Part shown: piece by piece, positions 9,401-19,600 of the stretch
Numbering within the stretch: the stretch's first letter is position 1
Layout: the number at the start of each line of letters is the position of its first letter
Assembly (NCBI GenBank): GCA_002633025.1
Contig: NMRB01000187.1
Coordinates: forward strand, 12,937 to 76,936
Direction of reading: 5' to 3'
Origin: Notospermus geniculatus
Lineage: Eukaryota > Nemertea > Pilidiophora > Heteronemertea > Lineidae
Length of the DNA stretch: 64,000 bases
Program-made: the position numbers and the translations under genes
Notes under the pieces: model-generated
The model's input: the letters and a program-made list of their open reading frames with translations, nothing else
Databases searched by the model: none
Told to the model about the DNA's origin: nothing

Positions 9401-10892
9401 TGTAATTTTGCATTTGGAAAGGTCCGTCAAGCCTAGCACATTCGCTAATAAATTAAACTACCTTGGTATCCTCCCCAATGAAAACCAGCGGCACACTAAA
9501 CGATCTACTCGCCACAGATCTTCTCGCAAGCCACTGTCTCATAGTTTAAAGCGAATCAAAAGCGAAATAATTTGATTTAGAAATAGAATTTGAAAGGGGA
9601 CGAATTTTCGGGAAAAGTGTAAACAAACTTCTCCAGAATGTCAACAAAAGAAATTTTCGTGCATTCTGATTGGCTGAATTTTCTGTTTACAAACACCATC
9701 CAAATGTAAACAAAATCTGCTTTCGATTCGCTTTAAGATGCACGTCTGCAGACCAGTTTCCGTTAGTTTCCGTAGTTTCCGCAGGTTCCGCCAAATCGAT
9801 ATGGCCCGCAGAGAAGTAGCCTAGTTGTTTGACATTGTGTGATTTCAAAGCAATCTTGACACTAGAGTGTCTTGGGACGAGGTTCAACCAACACCCTCTA
9901 GTATCGTTCGAAGGTTACCATCTTGAAAAGTAGTGCAGCGGAAGGTTAAATGGAAAAATATCTACCAATTGTGATCAGGCTCCTAATGGTAACTCCATTA
10001 GGAGGAGTGATGCGGTCAAACATGGCGGCGACTGGTCGATGACAGTGTCTATTTGTGTAACGTAGTGGAGAAAATCGGCACTGTTGTAGAGTTTGATTTC
10101 AAAGTTGGTTAATACCAGTTTTACAATGCTTTAAAGCATTGTAAAAGCTTTAAAGCATTGTACAAAAGGTATTAAAACCAACCTTGACATCACCCATTGG
10201 GTTGCTGGCGAGAGGATCCCATGCATCGGTGTCCTGCGCACACCTAGCGCCAACAACCAATAGGAGCAGTCAGCCGCGCATATTGCCAACAGATGGCAGC
10301 AAAGTCTTAGCGGACCAATGTACAGGAAAATCTACGTGATTGCTGCTCGATCGATAATGACTGGGTCCGCTGGATGCATTGAATTGGGCCGTAGTGACAC
10401 CTAGTGGTCAACTCTCTGACAGCTCCTATTTTCCTCGCTTGCGATATGTGCTGGTTTGCTCCCCATGTGCGGCTATGTAATGTAGGTAGAGCATGCGTGA
10501 GTATCACAAGGTGTTGTATTATACACCTGCATGCTGTTGATATTTTCGTATTGCGTAACTTGTGTAAAGGTTACGCGACGCTATATATTGCATCAAAAAC
10601 TGCATCGAGTGGGGCCTCACGGTAAGACACAGCTACGACAGAGGGCAGCACACCGAAACCAGGTCCCATACAATGGACACCCTTCGTGTGGGAAGCAGCT
10701 GTACTAGGGCCCCCATTGACATAGATATACAGGTGTTCCTTTTTTAGCTAGCCTTTCCCACCCTGTACCCACCTGGAGCAATATCATTGTTGGCGTCCTC
10801 GTTCGTAAGTGTAACGCTGAAATCAGTTTTGATGGCCACGCCAGGTTTCACTGGCGCTTGAGGCGTTAGTGTGAATGCCGTCAACTTCAAAT
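305..10892 (-). CDS. Gene A: tandem paralog of gene B, 5' part (7 exons, continues left of the window)
   Basis: Seven exons with the same order and phases as gene B: domain 1 over three exons, domains 2, 3 and 4 in one exon each, and the first cadherin exon. Joined, they stay open for about 666 codons. Many residues match gene B exactly and the difference is mainly scattered substitutions and small loop indels, so the duplication is not ancient. The remaining cadherin repeats, TM and tail should lie to the left of position 1. The signal-peptide exon was not found; it should lie between 10.9 and 12.7 kb and end in phase 1. Gene B stops about 0.9 kb upstream of the gene A 5' region, so the pair is compact and co-oriented. 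Confidence 0.82.
785..988. mobile_element. MITE of the GCAGCACAC family (gene A intron)
   Basis: Ends AAAGCCAGCAGCACACTAGG and, inverted, GTAGTGCTGCAGGCTTTA. An equivalent copy is in the matching intron of gene B (21907-22099), so it inserted before the duplication. Partial copies at 9480-9548, 10195-10460 and 17282-17402. Confidence 0.7.
1029..1451 (-). CDS. Gene A, domain 4 (one exon)
   Basis: 423 bp, phase 1-1, donor GTAAGC. DVKAVSLTENGGPVTLANYG, FEVNCFISDTGGVTQI, TQANCPMMKQVCCEV, YDDKDKTNNKAC and NCKP. Confidence 0.88.
1646..1889. mobile_element. Palindromic MITE, copy 1
   Basis: Arms ATCATACATTTGTTCAAAAC and its inverse near 1850-1880; adjacent to copy 2 at 1886-2113. Confidence 0.7.
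1886..2113. mobile_element. Palindromic MITE, copy 2
   Basis: Terminal inverted repeats TTAAGGCCCGTTTACACGAT and GATCGTGTAGACGGGCCTTT. The TTAA/TTTAA flanks suggest a TTAA-type target. Confidence 0.75.
2260..2727 (-). CDS. Gene A, domain 3 (one exon)
   Basis: 468 bp, phase 1-1. DPEAKSVSVNTPAVPFKEGQ, GDYCADNTKATF, YTISCSMTLPTTDC, LCVEFAPGTGATYDDRLST, NNCKC and KQCKPG. Confidence 0.88.
2910..3246. mobile_element. Fold-back element (CCTGCCGCACACGAGAG family) in gene A
   Basis: Ends AAGCCTGCCGCACACGAGAG and TCTCGTCTGCGGCAGGCTTA, with further internal inverted arms (CTCGCGAGG). The orthologous copy in gene B is 24168-24525, so it predates the gene duplication. Confidence 0.75.
3252..3408. mobile_element. 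MITE present only in gene A intron
   Basis: Ends TTTAAGCGGGTGATCCACTG and, inverted, CAGTGGATTCGCCGCTTTAG; inner arms CGATTTTGGCTTGAGACG. The matching intron of gene B lacks it and reads straight from the preceding element to TCGCAGCAGTC. Confidence 0.75.
3738..4199 (-). CDS. Gene A, domain 2 (one exon)
   Basis: 462 bp, phase 1-1. LCSQNPLVAGGVVTVTLTKV, LPDANCPNAKFICGKV, then a TTTTPPPPT loop and NYKCC, KKCRPG. Against gene B the differences are single substitutions (e.g. K/G before NEN) plus small length changes around STTNDH and the Thr/Pro loop. Confidence 0.88.
4319..4361 (-). repeat. tRNA-like (SINE?) fragment in gene A
   Basis: Minus strand reads CCCGAGTTCGAATCCGGTG, close to a tRNA T-arm / box B. 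No box A or full tRNA fold. Copies at 25460-25500 (gene B twin) and 27034-27100. Confidence 0.35.
4378..4545. mobile_element. MITE of the AGGAGC-GTCAGC family, copy 1 (gene A only)
   Basis: 168 bp with ends TAGGAGCAGTCAGC and GCTGACAGCTTCTA. Flanked by AT on both sides. Gene B shows the empty site GTCAATTCTTTG. Confidence 0.85.
4785..4820. repeat. Tiny hairpin element, copy 1
   Basis: AATAGATAAGCGAGCTTATC then TATTTTT, a perfect short hairpin. The gene B intron lacks it at this place. Related hairpins at 4968-5003 and 41514-41540. Confidence 0.55.
4968..5003. repeat. Tiny hairpin element, copy 2
   Basis: TCAAAAATAGATAAGAG and its inverse CTCTTATCTATTTTTGA around GGGGA; 36-bp perfect palindrome apart from the loop. 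Confidence 0.6.
5209..6287. mobile_element. Insertion of about 1.08 kb in the gene A intron, short TIRs
   Basis: Ends CTTAAAAGATAATGTATCA and, inverted, GAAACATTATCTTTAAA. Absent from gene B (GTCGACGTAAACACC). No transposase ORF; a non-autonomous DNA element is inferred. Confidence 0.5.
6398..6790. mobile_element. Inverted-repeat element in gene A intron
   Basis: Long arms: CTTTCTGACATAATGGC, GCTTCACCAACCCCTG at the left and CAGGGGTTGGTGAAGC, GCCATATTGTCAGAAAG at the right. Absent from the matching gene B intron. Confidence 0.6.
6963..7161 (-). CDS. Gene A, domain 1 C-terminal exon
   Basis: 199 bp. FGIFSTKSRVLTGSCSLTI, NAACPNAKFMCLDC, TADYIDKKTNNNIGC and SDLTCDI. Acceptor TTTCTTTCAG, donor GTAAGT. 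Confidence 0.86.
7228..7378. mobile_element. MITE with TTTAAAGCGGACTATTCGC ends
   Basis: Left end TTTAAAGCGGACTATTCGC, right end GCGAACAATCCGCTTTAA; about 150 bp. Confidence 0.65.
7379..8007. other. Gene A intron, nothing recognised
   Basis: AT-rich sequence between exons 6963-7161 and 9169-9323. Only short ORFs without homology. Confidence 0.5.
8008..8696. mobile_element. Non-autonomous element of about 690 bp with 34-bp TIRs
   Basis: Left end AGGCCACGCTTTTTTTATTC then CTTGTTTCGCGGGC; right end is its inverse, GCCCGCGAAACAAGG then AATAAAAAAAGCGTGGCCT. Interior has several (A/T)-rich blocks flanked by GCGGGC. No transposase ORF. Confidence 0.8.
8820..8950. repeat. Fold-back CTTAAG/GTATTCATAAA repeat
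   Basis: GCCCCGTATTCATAAACATA, ACTTAAGT, then GACTTAAGTAGTTTTATGAA and TATGGG at the other end. Related half copies at 100-185 and 27655-27745. Confidence 0.5.
9169..9323 (-). CDS. Gene A, domain 1 middle exon
   Basis: 155 bp, ends phase 0 at a GTTTGT donor that gene B shares. Contains GKRNVDCTMRFASTDISGG and KFSAGCTLDAGTTILT. Confidence 0.8.
9544..9736. mobile_element. MITE with TTTAAAGCGAATC ends
   Basis: Left end TTTAAAGCGAATCAAAAGCG, right end GCTTTCGATTCGCTTTAA. Confidence 0.65.
9900..10195. other. Intron of gene A with a short hairpin
   Basis: CAATGCTTTAAAGCATTG near 10125 is a perfect palindrome repeated next to AAGCTTTAAAGCATTG. Nothing coding seen. Confidence 0.4.
10261..10428. 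mobile_element. MITE of the AGGAGC-GTCAGC family, copy 2 (nested)
   Basis: 168 bp; inserted in a fragment of the GCAGCACAC element, whose intact copy (785-988) gives the empty site CCAATTTTGCTCGC. Flanked by AT on both sides. Confidence 0.85.
10626..10720. repeat. Dispersed repeat (GAGGGCAGCACAC type)
   Basis: Shares ACAGAGGGCAGCACAC, CAGGTCC.ATACAATGGA and GTGTGGGAA with 58979-59055. Confidence 0.5.
10773..10892 (-). CDS. Gene A, domain 1 N-terminal exon
   Basis: 120-bp exon, 2 nt of a split codon, 39 codons and 1 nt. LKLTAFTLTPQAPVKPGVAI and DFSVTLTNEDANNDIAP look like the first strands of a CARDB-like sandwich (V..G....F.V.L.N). Acceptor ATTTAAG, donor GTGGGT. The gene B copy of this exon is missing from the assembly. 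Confidence 0.75.
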
Positions 10893-12482
10893 CTTAAATG
10901 AAAGGTTTTACAAAAAGGGAGTAAGGTGTAGAAGTATAAAAGTGGTCAATTCTGAATAATTATTTCATGGAAAATCCGTTTTCTTAATCATTGTTCGATG
11001 AGGTGATTTCGTTCATTTTCTATTATTTGTAAATAAATCCATTTGCCTTTACGTGTAGTTATATGGAAAATTCAGAAGAAAATTCGAATTACATGTGTAT
11101 TCTAATCCTACAACTTTTTTTTCAAAACAAGAAAATTTGGCTGAAGCAAGAAACGGTAACCTCAAAATGGAACGATGAAAAACGCGTCCAGTACAGAGAA
11201 AGGGAATGATGTGGATTCCAAAAACGTAACACATACGTGTACATGTATAGTATGCCTACGTAGACGATAGACCGACTCATGGAAGATGCCGGTGTCACAG
11301 GAATGTAAGTCCCCTGGAATCGTAGTCCGTTTATTTTTGAACGGGGATGCAAATGACACCGCTACCGTTCGAATATAGCCTGACAATTGCAGATTATTGC
11401 AACTCGGACATGCATTTCTGGGATTAGCATTCCTTTTACACTTGTGTTCATTTCTTGTGCCTGTCACTTTCTTTGCCGGCCGAACTCCAAACATGATTCA
11501 AGTTTTAATACCTACCACAGTTGTTATTAACCTTGTCGCAATTTGCCGCATCTGATCGTCCAGCGAATAAGAAAATAATACACAGGACCGATGTGGCCCA
11601 TCTTGAAACTGAGCCCATTTTCCTTAATAGAACCTGACCAAATCTAGAAATCCTGTCGGAGAATACCGGTACAGAAATCCGAGAATACGAGGAGTGTCGA
11701 CAAATTCATCAGCTGTCGGCGATATAAGTCCTCGGCCACGAAAATTTGATATAATAATCAGTGGAAAGGGAACGTAGATTGCCAATTCGTTGGTGTCCCG
11801 TCTGTCGCAATAACCACTCTCCTTCTCAGACCGTTTATCGCATATGTGTTGCTTGCCACTTCGAACCAACAACAAACAAGGCCATACAAACGTCACCAAA
11901 TCTCACGTAAATCTTAACCGAACATTCGCCCATCTATGGCTTGTTTACCATAAGATGAATTTTTTTTATCTACATGTATATCTCATTGTGTGATATAAAG
12001 GCCTACGTCAAAAGCCGGAGACGTGTATTGAATTTTTTTCTCAGTGAAAGTGAATCATTTATCATTATAGCATTATTCGGGGACTCTTTCAAGGCACAGG
12101 TGGTTGATCTGACGCCTTTCTCACTTTTCAAGGTATAGAAATACCGCAATGATGTGAAAGAAAACTTCTCGCCAAGTGAAACTTAATAAACGAGATTTGT
12201 GGATTTCTGATCATCATAAAACGTGGTCGTTTTAAAAAGTCTCTCTGTTGCCAGCATTCAGAAAATTATACCACAGAGACCGATTATTTCACCTGTATCA
12301 TGTGGAGCTACTTATAAACATTGCGATTAAAACTTGCGCCTTCACTCGTGGGAGAGGATCTTTAAATTTGGTAAAATTTCGATTGACGTCAATCTATTTG
12401 GTAAAACTTCCAACCTTTGTTAAACAACAACACTGCGGGCCAAAAGCTGAAAATATACTTCCAAAAGGTCACGGCAGTTAAT
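10893..12482 (-). other. 5' region of gene A, signal exon not identified
   Basis: A signal-peptide exon ending in phase 1 is expected on the minus strand here. The 110-codon ORF at 11162-11494 (contains NANPRNACPSCNN) may hold an exon, but no supporting splice pattern or gene B match is visible. Confidence 0.3.
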
Positions 12483-12640
12483 AAAGAAAAATTCACCGCA
12501 CGAAATAGACCGCGCCACGTCCGGGGAAGGGTAAAACTTTTTCGAGCGGCAATACTCGACTTCCGTTCGTAGGAGCAGCGCCACAACGCTCCGAAATTCG
12601 TGAATCTACCTCGGCCCAGGCGAATATCGGTGCTAAAAGC
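12483..12640 (-). promoter_or_regulatory. GC-rich block upstream of gene A, matching a block upstream of gene B
   Basis: GCCACGTCCGGGGAAGGGTA, GAGCGGCAATACTCGACTTC and ATCTACCTCGGCCCA are shared with 29628-29775. The block lies about 1.6 kb upstream of the first visible exon of gene A. Reading frames differ between the copies, so it is not coding. Promoter or 5' UTR is inference; a dispersed repeat is the alternative. Confidence 0.4.
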
Positions 12641-13574
12641 CTGAATAGAGATGTGGTTCAATCTCGATCCAAGAACTTCGCGAAATTTTATTTGGGTCCA
12701 GGTTAAACCATCTTGACTATCAAGCGTTGTGACATCGCTCCACCAGCTGACAAAGCTGCCGAAATATAGTTACTGACATGCAATTTGAAATCCTTGAAAT
12801 AACAGCACTGGCTTGTTGTGTAGCGCATGGCTTGAATGTATGTTAAACATGTTAAAGATTATCGTTCAGCATTGAAATTTGGGGCACTGATTGCCACCCT
12901 GTGTCTGCAATGATATGCGATCCTGAGCAACAACTTTTGGTTTCAAAATGCTAAATATGCAGGTAACTTTACCAAGGATATCGAAACAAATCAACTAACC
13001 AATAACACACAAGACACCATATGAAAATACTAACATACATTGTACATTTGAACAGTAATGGTTCGGAAACCGAAGTTTAAGCTTCACCAAAATCGCAGTT
13101 GTAAGGTCACAGAGGTTTGCCATTGCCAGGGGTCCAGCTGTAGATCCTGTTTGTGATGGTCTGTATTGCTGACCACATAGCAGGCTCGCGATATCTTCGA
13201 ATCAAAGTCCTGACACCGGCCCTTTTCATATGAGAATGTTGGAGAAGGTATAGGGGCCTAGATCTCAGCGTGAGAAAGCCCTGTCACTGTGATTTTGGTG
13301 TATACATACAAATGTAAAACGAGTGGTTGGTGGCCTCTGACTACACACATACAGTACACTCGCATTACCCTGCACAATAAACCACTGGACATGAGTTTTT
13401 ATGTACATTGGCAAGTTTATCACAGTCTTTTGCGTTTCAAAACCCCCTTCCGTCGTCCAAAGAGTTGATAGATGAGAAGCGAACTTCGCAACCTCATTTC
13501 TACCTCTTATGGCTATAGTTATTCAACATCGAGGGAAAATCCACCTGAGATAATGAGAATGTGTCCACAAGGAA
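12641..13574. other. Spacer between gene B stop and gene A 5' region
   Basis: About 0.9 kb without an exon. It must contain the gene B 3' UTR. A minus-strand AATAAA lies at 12687-12692; none nearer was noted. Confidence 0.45.
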
Positions 13575-13633
13575 TTAAATGAATTTGCCGAATTTCATCC
13601 GTTGTGGCACATCTGGCGTCGGAGTACGTTCAT
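13575..13633 (-). CDS. Gene B, last coding exon with stop
   Basis: 59-bp exon from acceptor TTTACAG to TAA. Encodes ERTPTPDVPQRMKFGKFI and the stop. It continues the TP-rich tail and joins the previous exon in frame. Too short to appear as an ORF. Confidence 0.78.
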
Positions 13634-16600
13634 CTGTAAATTGAAATAAGCAATGTATGAAACGAAATTGTTAGGTAATTGTTCAGTTTACGTTATACAT
13701 CCTACGTACTAGGTGTAAATCGTGTTTACAGGCCACCTTGAATTTTGCATAAATCCTGGTTGCCGTACCAAGGGGCCGGTCAATCACCAAGCCAAAATCT
13801 AGAATAACTCACGAAAAGTTACAGAGTAGGTCTATGAGTCATGGACAACACCGACAACGTCGCGCATTCATCTAAAGGCAAGTTAGAGAGATTAAGGGCA
13901 AACCTACCGTAGTCAATATCTGGGGATGGTGGCGGTGACGGTCGTTTTGGGGTCGGGTTCCTTGGTGTGATGGGTCGCTTAGGTTTGGGTTTCGGCGTCA
14001 CCGGCATCCTAGGGAACGAAGAACGCATTGTATGCACGCTACGTGCTTCACTGGTGTACATGTAGGCCTACATACATACCTGTACATGTATACACCTGCT
14101 CTAGCTGAGAGCTATAAAGTGCATGTACATGTACATGTACGCCTAAAAAATACATTGTTATCATACATTTCCTACTTCACCAAGAGAAGGCCAAATAAGT
14201 CAGCCAAAATATTATGAGAAGCGGGGATGAGGATGATGTATGGTGACCCTTCTCATCAAATGAGTAGGCCCCGGACCTGCTGTGAGAAATTTCCGTCAGA
14301 ACACATCACATCCTTACTTCATTTTTCCCGGGGCAGCCTTTCTCACAGTGCAGATAACCGCCGTCATCAGCAGCATGAACCCTAATGACATCAGGAGACC
14401 CAAGACGATGTTCCCTCCAATCGTATCAAGGAACCAGTTTGTCTTCGGCGGGTCTGCGAATCTCGTGATGTTGACCAGACAGCCGCCAAATACAGGGTTG
14501 TCCAGCACCGATTGCTTCGGCGCTTTCTTTACTTCGTCATAGTATCTTTCCAATATGGTTGTAACTTCAATGAATTTTTTGTCGTATTCCATTGCGTTCT
14601 TGGCATATGTTGTGTTGTCCTTGATGAAGTACAACTGAAACACGGCTTTCCCGTCCCTAGAATGGAAACAGACCCAAATGGCAAGTGACATTTATTGCAC
14701 GGTTAAACAGTCTTCCTGCTCCCTACTGCAATTTTACAAAACAACGTATCGCTATGAAGTGAAGGAACATAGTTTATAAAGCCATGAATCGTGTTTTTGC
14801 TGCGTTTTCTAGTAGTATACGTTTTGAGAACGATCTGTGGTCCCCAAACATCTTCTACGATTTAATTTCCAACAGGCATCCAACATGAAAAACTCTAACG
14901 TAGAAAAGCCCTTAGATATTTTTCTTGTTACTCACTTTTCCGTGATATTGTGAATTTTGGGGATACATGGCGGACACAGAGTAGCAACGGAGGCGAGGAA
15001 TTTGCTTTGCTCCGCTGCAGTGTAATGTGCCATGGTGTTGCACATCGTCCAGTTCGTCACGTGTTTCCAATTGACGTATGTGTCTATACGGACCACGGCG
15101 ATGCTGTAATCAAAAAGAATAAGAAACACGGTTACAGAGCCATCTTGTTCTTCTTTTTTAACAAAGACCCTGAGGGCTTGAAACGTCATTCTGTGCATAA
15201 TACGAAGAAGTTGAAAATGGATGATTGCATGAAACGGCGGCCATCTTGGATGCCATCTTAAATTGCTCAAAGGTGAAGACAACCTCAGCCCCCTTGATAC
15301 GAAAACCTCTAGCGTGACGTCACCTACCCCGAGAAATCCTCCTTCGGATCAGTGTCCTTACACACCACCCTTACAAAGTAACGCATATCTTCTTCGTATG
15401 GTGTACTGTTCGACCTGACCTCTCCAGTGTATACATTCGTCTTGAAGAAGTCGATCCCGCCGTAGGTGACGCTGATCTGGTCATAATTAACGTCGTTGTA
15501 GACTAAAAAAGATGAAATGTTCACACACTGGTTGAGATTTCCTACTTTGTTCTATGACAATCATTAAAGATTCTGGCCAATCGTTGGGACGTCGACCTCA
15601 GATTTGCCGACCATTTCTTTCAAAGATACTCACGTATATCGGCATCAGTACATTTGACGGTTGTCATTAGAGTGTCCACTGGGGCAGTTGTTGATATTTC
15701 AAGGTTGATATAGTCAGGAGTCACCCACTGAGGCCTCAGATCATTTACATTTCGGACATGAATCGTCACTGTCGTCGTACCGGATAGCTTCGTCGGGGGG
15801 CCAGGTGAAACGGCGTTCACCTGAAAAAAAGAGAGTGTAATTTAAGGGTAGGCCTACACGGCCAGAGGTAACTCCGCCAAAGGCAAACGAATATAATTTT
15901 TGTACAATGTACACATGATTCTGAAAGGTTATGGGAACCCATCACATACATGTAGGCCTAAGTATTAATTGGGAAGTAGGCCAGACACAGTCTTTAAAAA
16001 AATTGACGGTGAAAGGGTAAAAGTCAACCCTTCAGATACCTACCTCGAAGACGACTGAGGAATATTTCTCTGCATCTAGACCACCTCGACACCTGATTTC
16101 CGCGTGTTCGTTGTCGAGTTGCACAATCGAAAACAACTGATTCGCCAACACGGCCTGTGGATCATTGGGATCTACGTGTAATTGGTATATCATTTGTCCG
16201 TGCACGCCCAAGTCAGCGTCTGTCGCGGAGACAGCCAACACAGACTGTGAACTGAACGCGTCCTCGAAAAGAGTAGCTGTGTAGCTTGTCTGTTTAAACG
16301 CCGGTGCGTGGTCATCGATTCCCTGAACGTTAACTTCAACAAGCATTTCGGCACTCAACGCCGGCACGTCCGGGGCGTCCGTGCGGGCTTGTCCTTGTTG
16401 GTCACTGCAACTGATCGCTGAAACGAAGCGAGATGTTGAATGCTGCACCAGAAAGTCGCAAAAGTGAAGATAATTTGTAGCCAAGTTTTAAAGCTTAAAG
16501 GTCTCGGGCCATTTGTGCGTTTTGCGCTGCGTGATGCGTCAAATCTTTTGTTAGGAAGCAGAACGGCGGAAAATAACAAAAGATTTGACGCACCACGCAG

Positions 16601-19600
16601 CGCAAAACGCACAAGTGGCCCGAGACCTTAGGCCTGTGTCCACATGTGCGTTTTACGCAGCGTAAAACGTACATGTGGACACAAGCCCTTAGCCTACAGG
16701 GCATGTTTACTCGGGCCTGCCGAAGACGCTGTTCTTACTTAAATTCATTTGCTATATTTAATGGGCTTTCAGCGATCAGATGAAGCACTGCATCTCTACC
16801 CGCTTACATACACCAAAATCGCATTTGTAAGGTCGCAGAGACATGGCTTTGCCACTGGAATCAAGCTTCTTCAAAATTATCATATCAAAAGCCAAATGTT
16901 AGGATTTCGGTCCGGCGGTATCAACATCTTGCTGTGTGGTCAGCACTGCCGATCATCTGTCTCTCGGCAATGCCAGACCTCTGTGGCCTTATAACTGCGG
17001 GTTTGGCGTATTGGCAATCTTAATAACAAATGACAATATCTCTATCATTATGTATGTGTGTACTTACAGATATAGAAGTGGTGGGGAGGGGTGTGCGTAT
17101 CATAGTTCAGAGGATTCTTCAAATGCAGTTGATTACCAGTTACGTCGAAGTAGCTACTGTACCGCGAGTTCACAATACTGCAGGAAGGAGTCCCTCCATC
17201 AGGATCTTTGAACTTCGCTGCCAAACCTAAGGCAATGGTGTTACCAACCCCTGGTAACTGCAAAAAACAAGCACGCATGTATTGTTTGATATTGGGCAAC
17301 CATCACTGGCGAGAAGATTCCACGCATCGCTGTCCAGCGCACATGGCGTCAACAGCCGATTTTGCCCCCTGGTCGGTACCTGGTGTGCTGCTGGCTTTAG
17401 TGTCCCAACCACCCTTTCCAGAACCAAATGTTAATATTGATTCATGAAGTCAGTACTGATTCAGCGATACCAGAGAGAAAAGTACCTTACCTGCTTTTCA
17501 GTAATGGTAATCCCAGTGGTGTTTGGACTTAACGTCGGAGCCTGGTTGGACCTTTCCACAACTAATGTTATATCCTGTGAAACACACCTCGGTGTCCCAG
17601 CAGTATCATCACAACAAGAGAACTTTGTCACATACTTGTCCAATTTCGAGCGAACGATGTTGTTCTCGAAGTTTAATAGGATTCGACCTAGAAAGAAAAA
17701 GATCCTTGTATTTGTCGAAAATAGTTGATTACTCGCTGAGCCATCAGTCTATGACAAAATGATATCCAATGGGCCGATTTTTTAAACGATGGCTAAGATA
17801 ACCATCGGGTTTCATTAACCCTCAGTTGACAAACTGTTAATCGAAGTGAATTTTTCGATTTAATTTATAAATCGTTGATAGCCAAACATTCTAAAAGTCA
17901 AAAGGTTTACTTTGGTTAATTCACGGTTTGTCAGAAAAGCCGATGGTTAAACCGAGGTTTACCTCAACTATCGTTTAAAAAATCGGCCCATAGTTGGGTA
18001 GTTCTAAATGTCCATAACCTGAACGCGATCAGGCAACTTTACAAGTGAAGCAGTCAAAGAATGACTGCAGTTGGCTCTGGGCTGATTTGAGCTGTGTGTC
18101 GTGTTCGTCTGTCCGTCGTGAAGTGTTACCTTGCGAATCCATCTGAAATTTGGACTTGGCCTGTCTATCAAACGGTGTGTCATAGACAAAGAACGACTTG
18201 GTTGTTTTCTGTCCAGCATCTTCGTCCGTACATTTGAACTGAAAAATAGGAGCAGTCAGCTGTGCTTATTGTCAAAATATGGCAGGAAAGTTCCAGGAGA
18301 GCAATACAAAAGAATATTCTCCTGATTGGTGCTCAATCAACCATGTAATGAATGACTCTGCCAGGCATTCAATTGGACCGCAGTGACTCCTGTTGGTCAA
18401 CTGACTGACAGCTCCTATCAGCTTCTTTTGGCTTTTCAGAAGCACGTCAATGAAGAAATTGCGTACAGCTGGAAATGAAGGACCGGTTTTCATTTCTTTC
18501 TTGATGTTCTTGGCCCGGTGGAAGACTACTTACATCGAACAAATGGCAGCCGTAGCAGTGTAGCTCCGGGATCGTGATGGTTTTTGACGCTGGGAGATTC
18601 ATCTTTGGATCCTCAGGCACGTCAAGGATGTTAATGGTCACTTGCCCCATCACTGCTGGATTAACCCCATCCATCACAAAGATGTTACAAGTGTAGGTTT
18701 TTCTGGTTTCAAAGTCAAAATTCGGGCTGGCTTTTTGTGTAATCGTTAGTTGCTTTCCAACTGCAAATAGATTTCAAACATTAGATTAACTAGGTGTACT
18801 GATTGTAGTGTAAAACTGGGATAATGGTTCACGAATCAGAGGAGTATAACTATGTTATTGATGATAATCTTTTGCAATTTCACTGGTGGTTGTAACGCTG
18901 ATGGCAAAGGATACGCCTAATGATGATGACATTGATGATTGTAACGATGATGGTAAAGGATAGGCCTAATGATGATGACATTGGTGATTGTAACGCTGAT
19001 GGTAAAGGATACGCCTAATGATGACGACATTGGTGATTGTAACGCTGATGGTAAAGGATACGCCTAATGATGACGACATTGGTGATTGTAACGATGATGG
19101 TAAAGGATACGCCTAATGATGACGACATTGGTGATTGTAACGATGATGGTAAAGGATACGCCTAATGATGATGACATTGGTGATTGTAACGATGATGATA
19201 AAGGATAAGCCTAATGATGATGACATTGGTGATTGTAACGATGATGGTAAAGGATACGCCTAATGATGATGACATTGGTAATTGTAACGATGATGGTAAA
19301 GGATAGGCCTAATGATGATGACATTGGTAATTGTAACGATGATGGTAAAGGATAGGCTAATGATGATGACATTGATGATTGTAACGATGATGGTAAAGGA
19401 TACGCCTAATGATGATGACATTGGTGATTGTAACGATGATGGCAAAGGATAAGCCTAATGATGATGACATTGGTGATTGTAACGCAGTTTTTCCTGGTGA
19501 CATTCCTTCCTATTACACCAGCTTCGACAGGGCGTTATCATTCACAGATCACCATGACGAGGACGGGACAAGTCCATGCCAGTTTTTATGTGTACTAGCC

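Noticed and set aside
11624-11899. Minus-strand ORF beginning with a hydrophobic stretch, as a possible signal peptide of gene A
   Set aside because: It starts with GTG rather than ATG and has no donor in the required phase nearby.
18892-19484. Possible CRISPR array
   Set aside because: The units are contiguous with no unique spacers and lie in an intron of an animal gene; it is a minisatellite.
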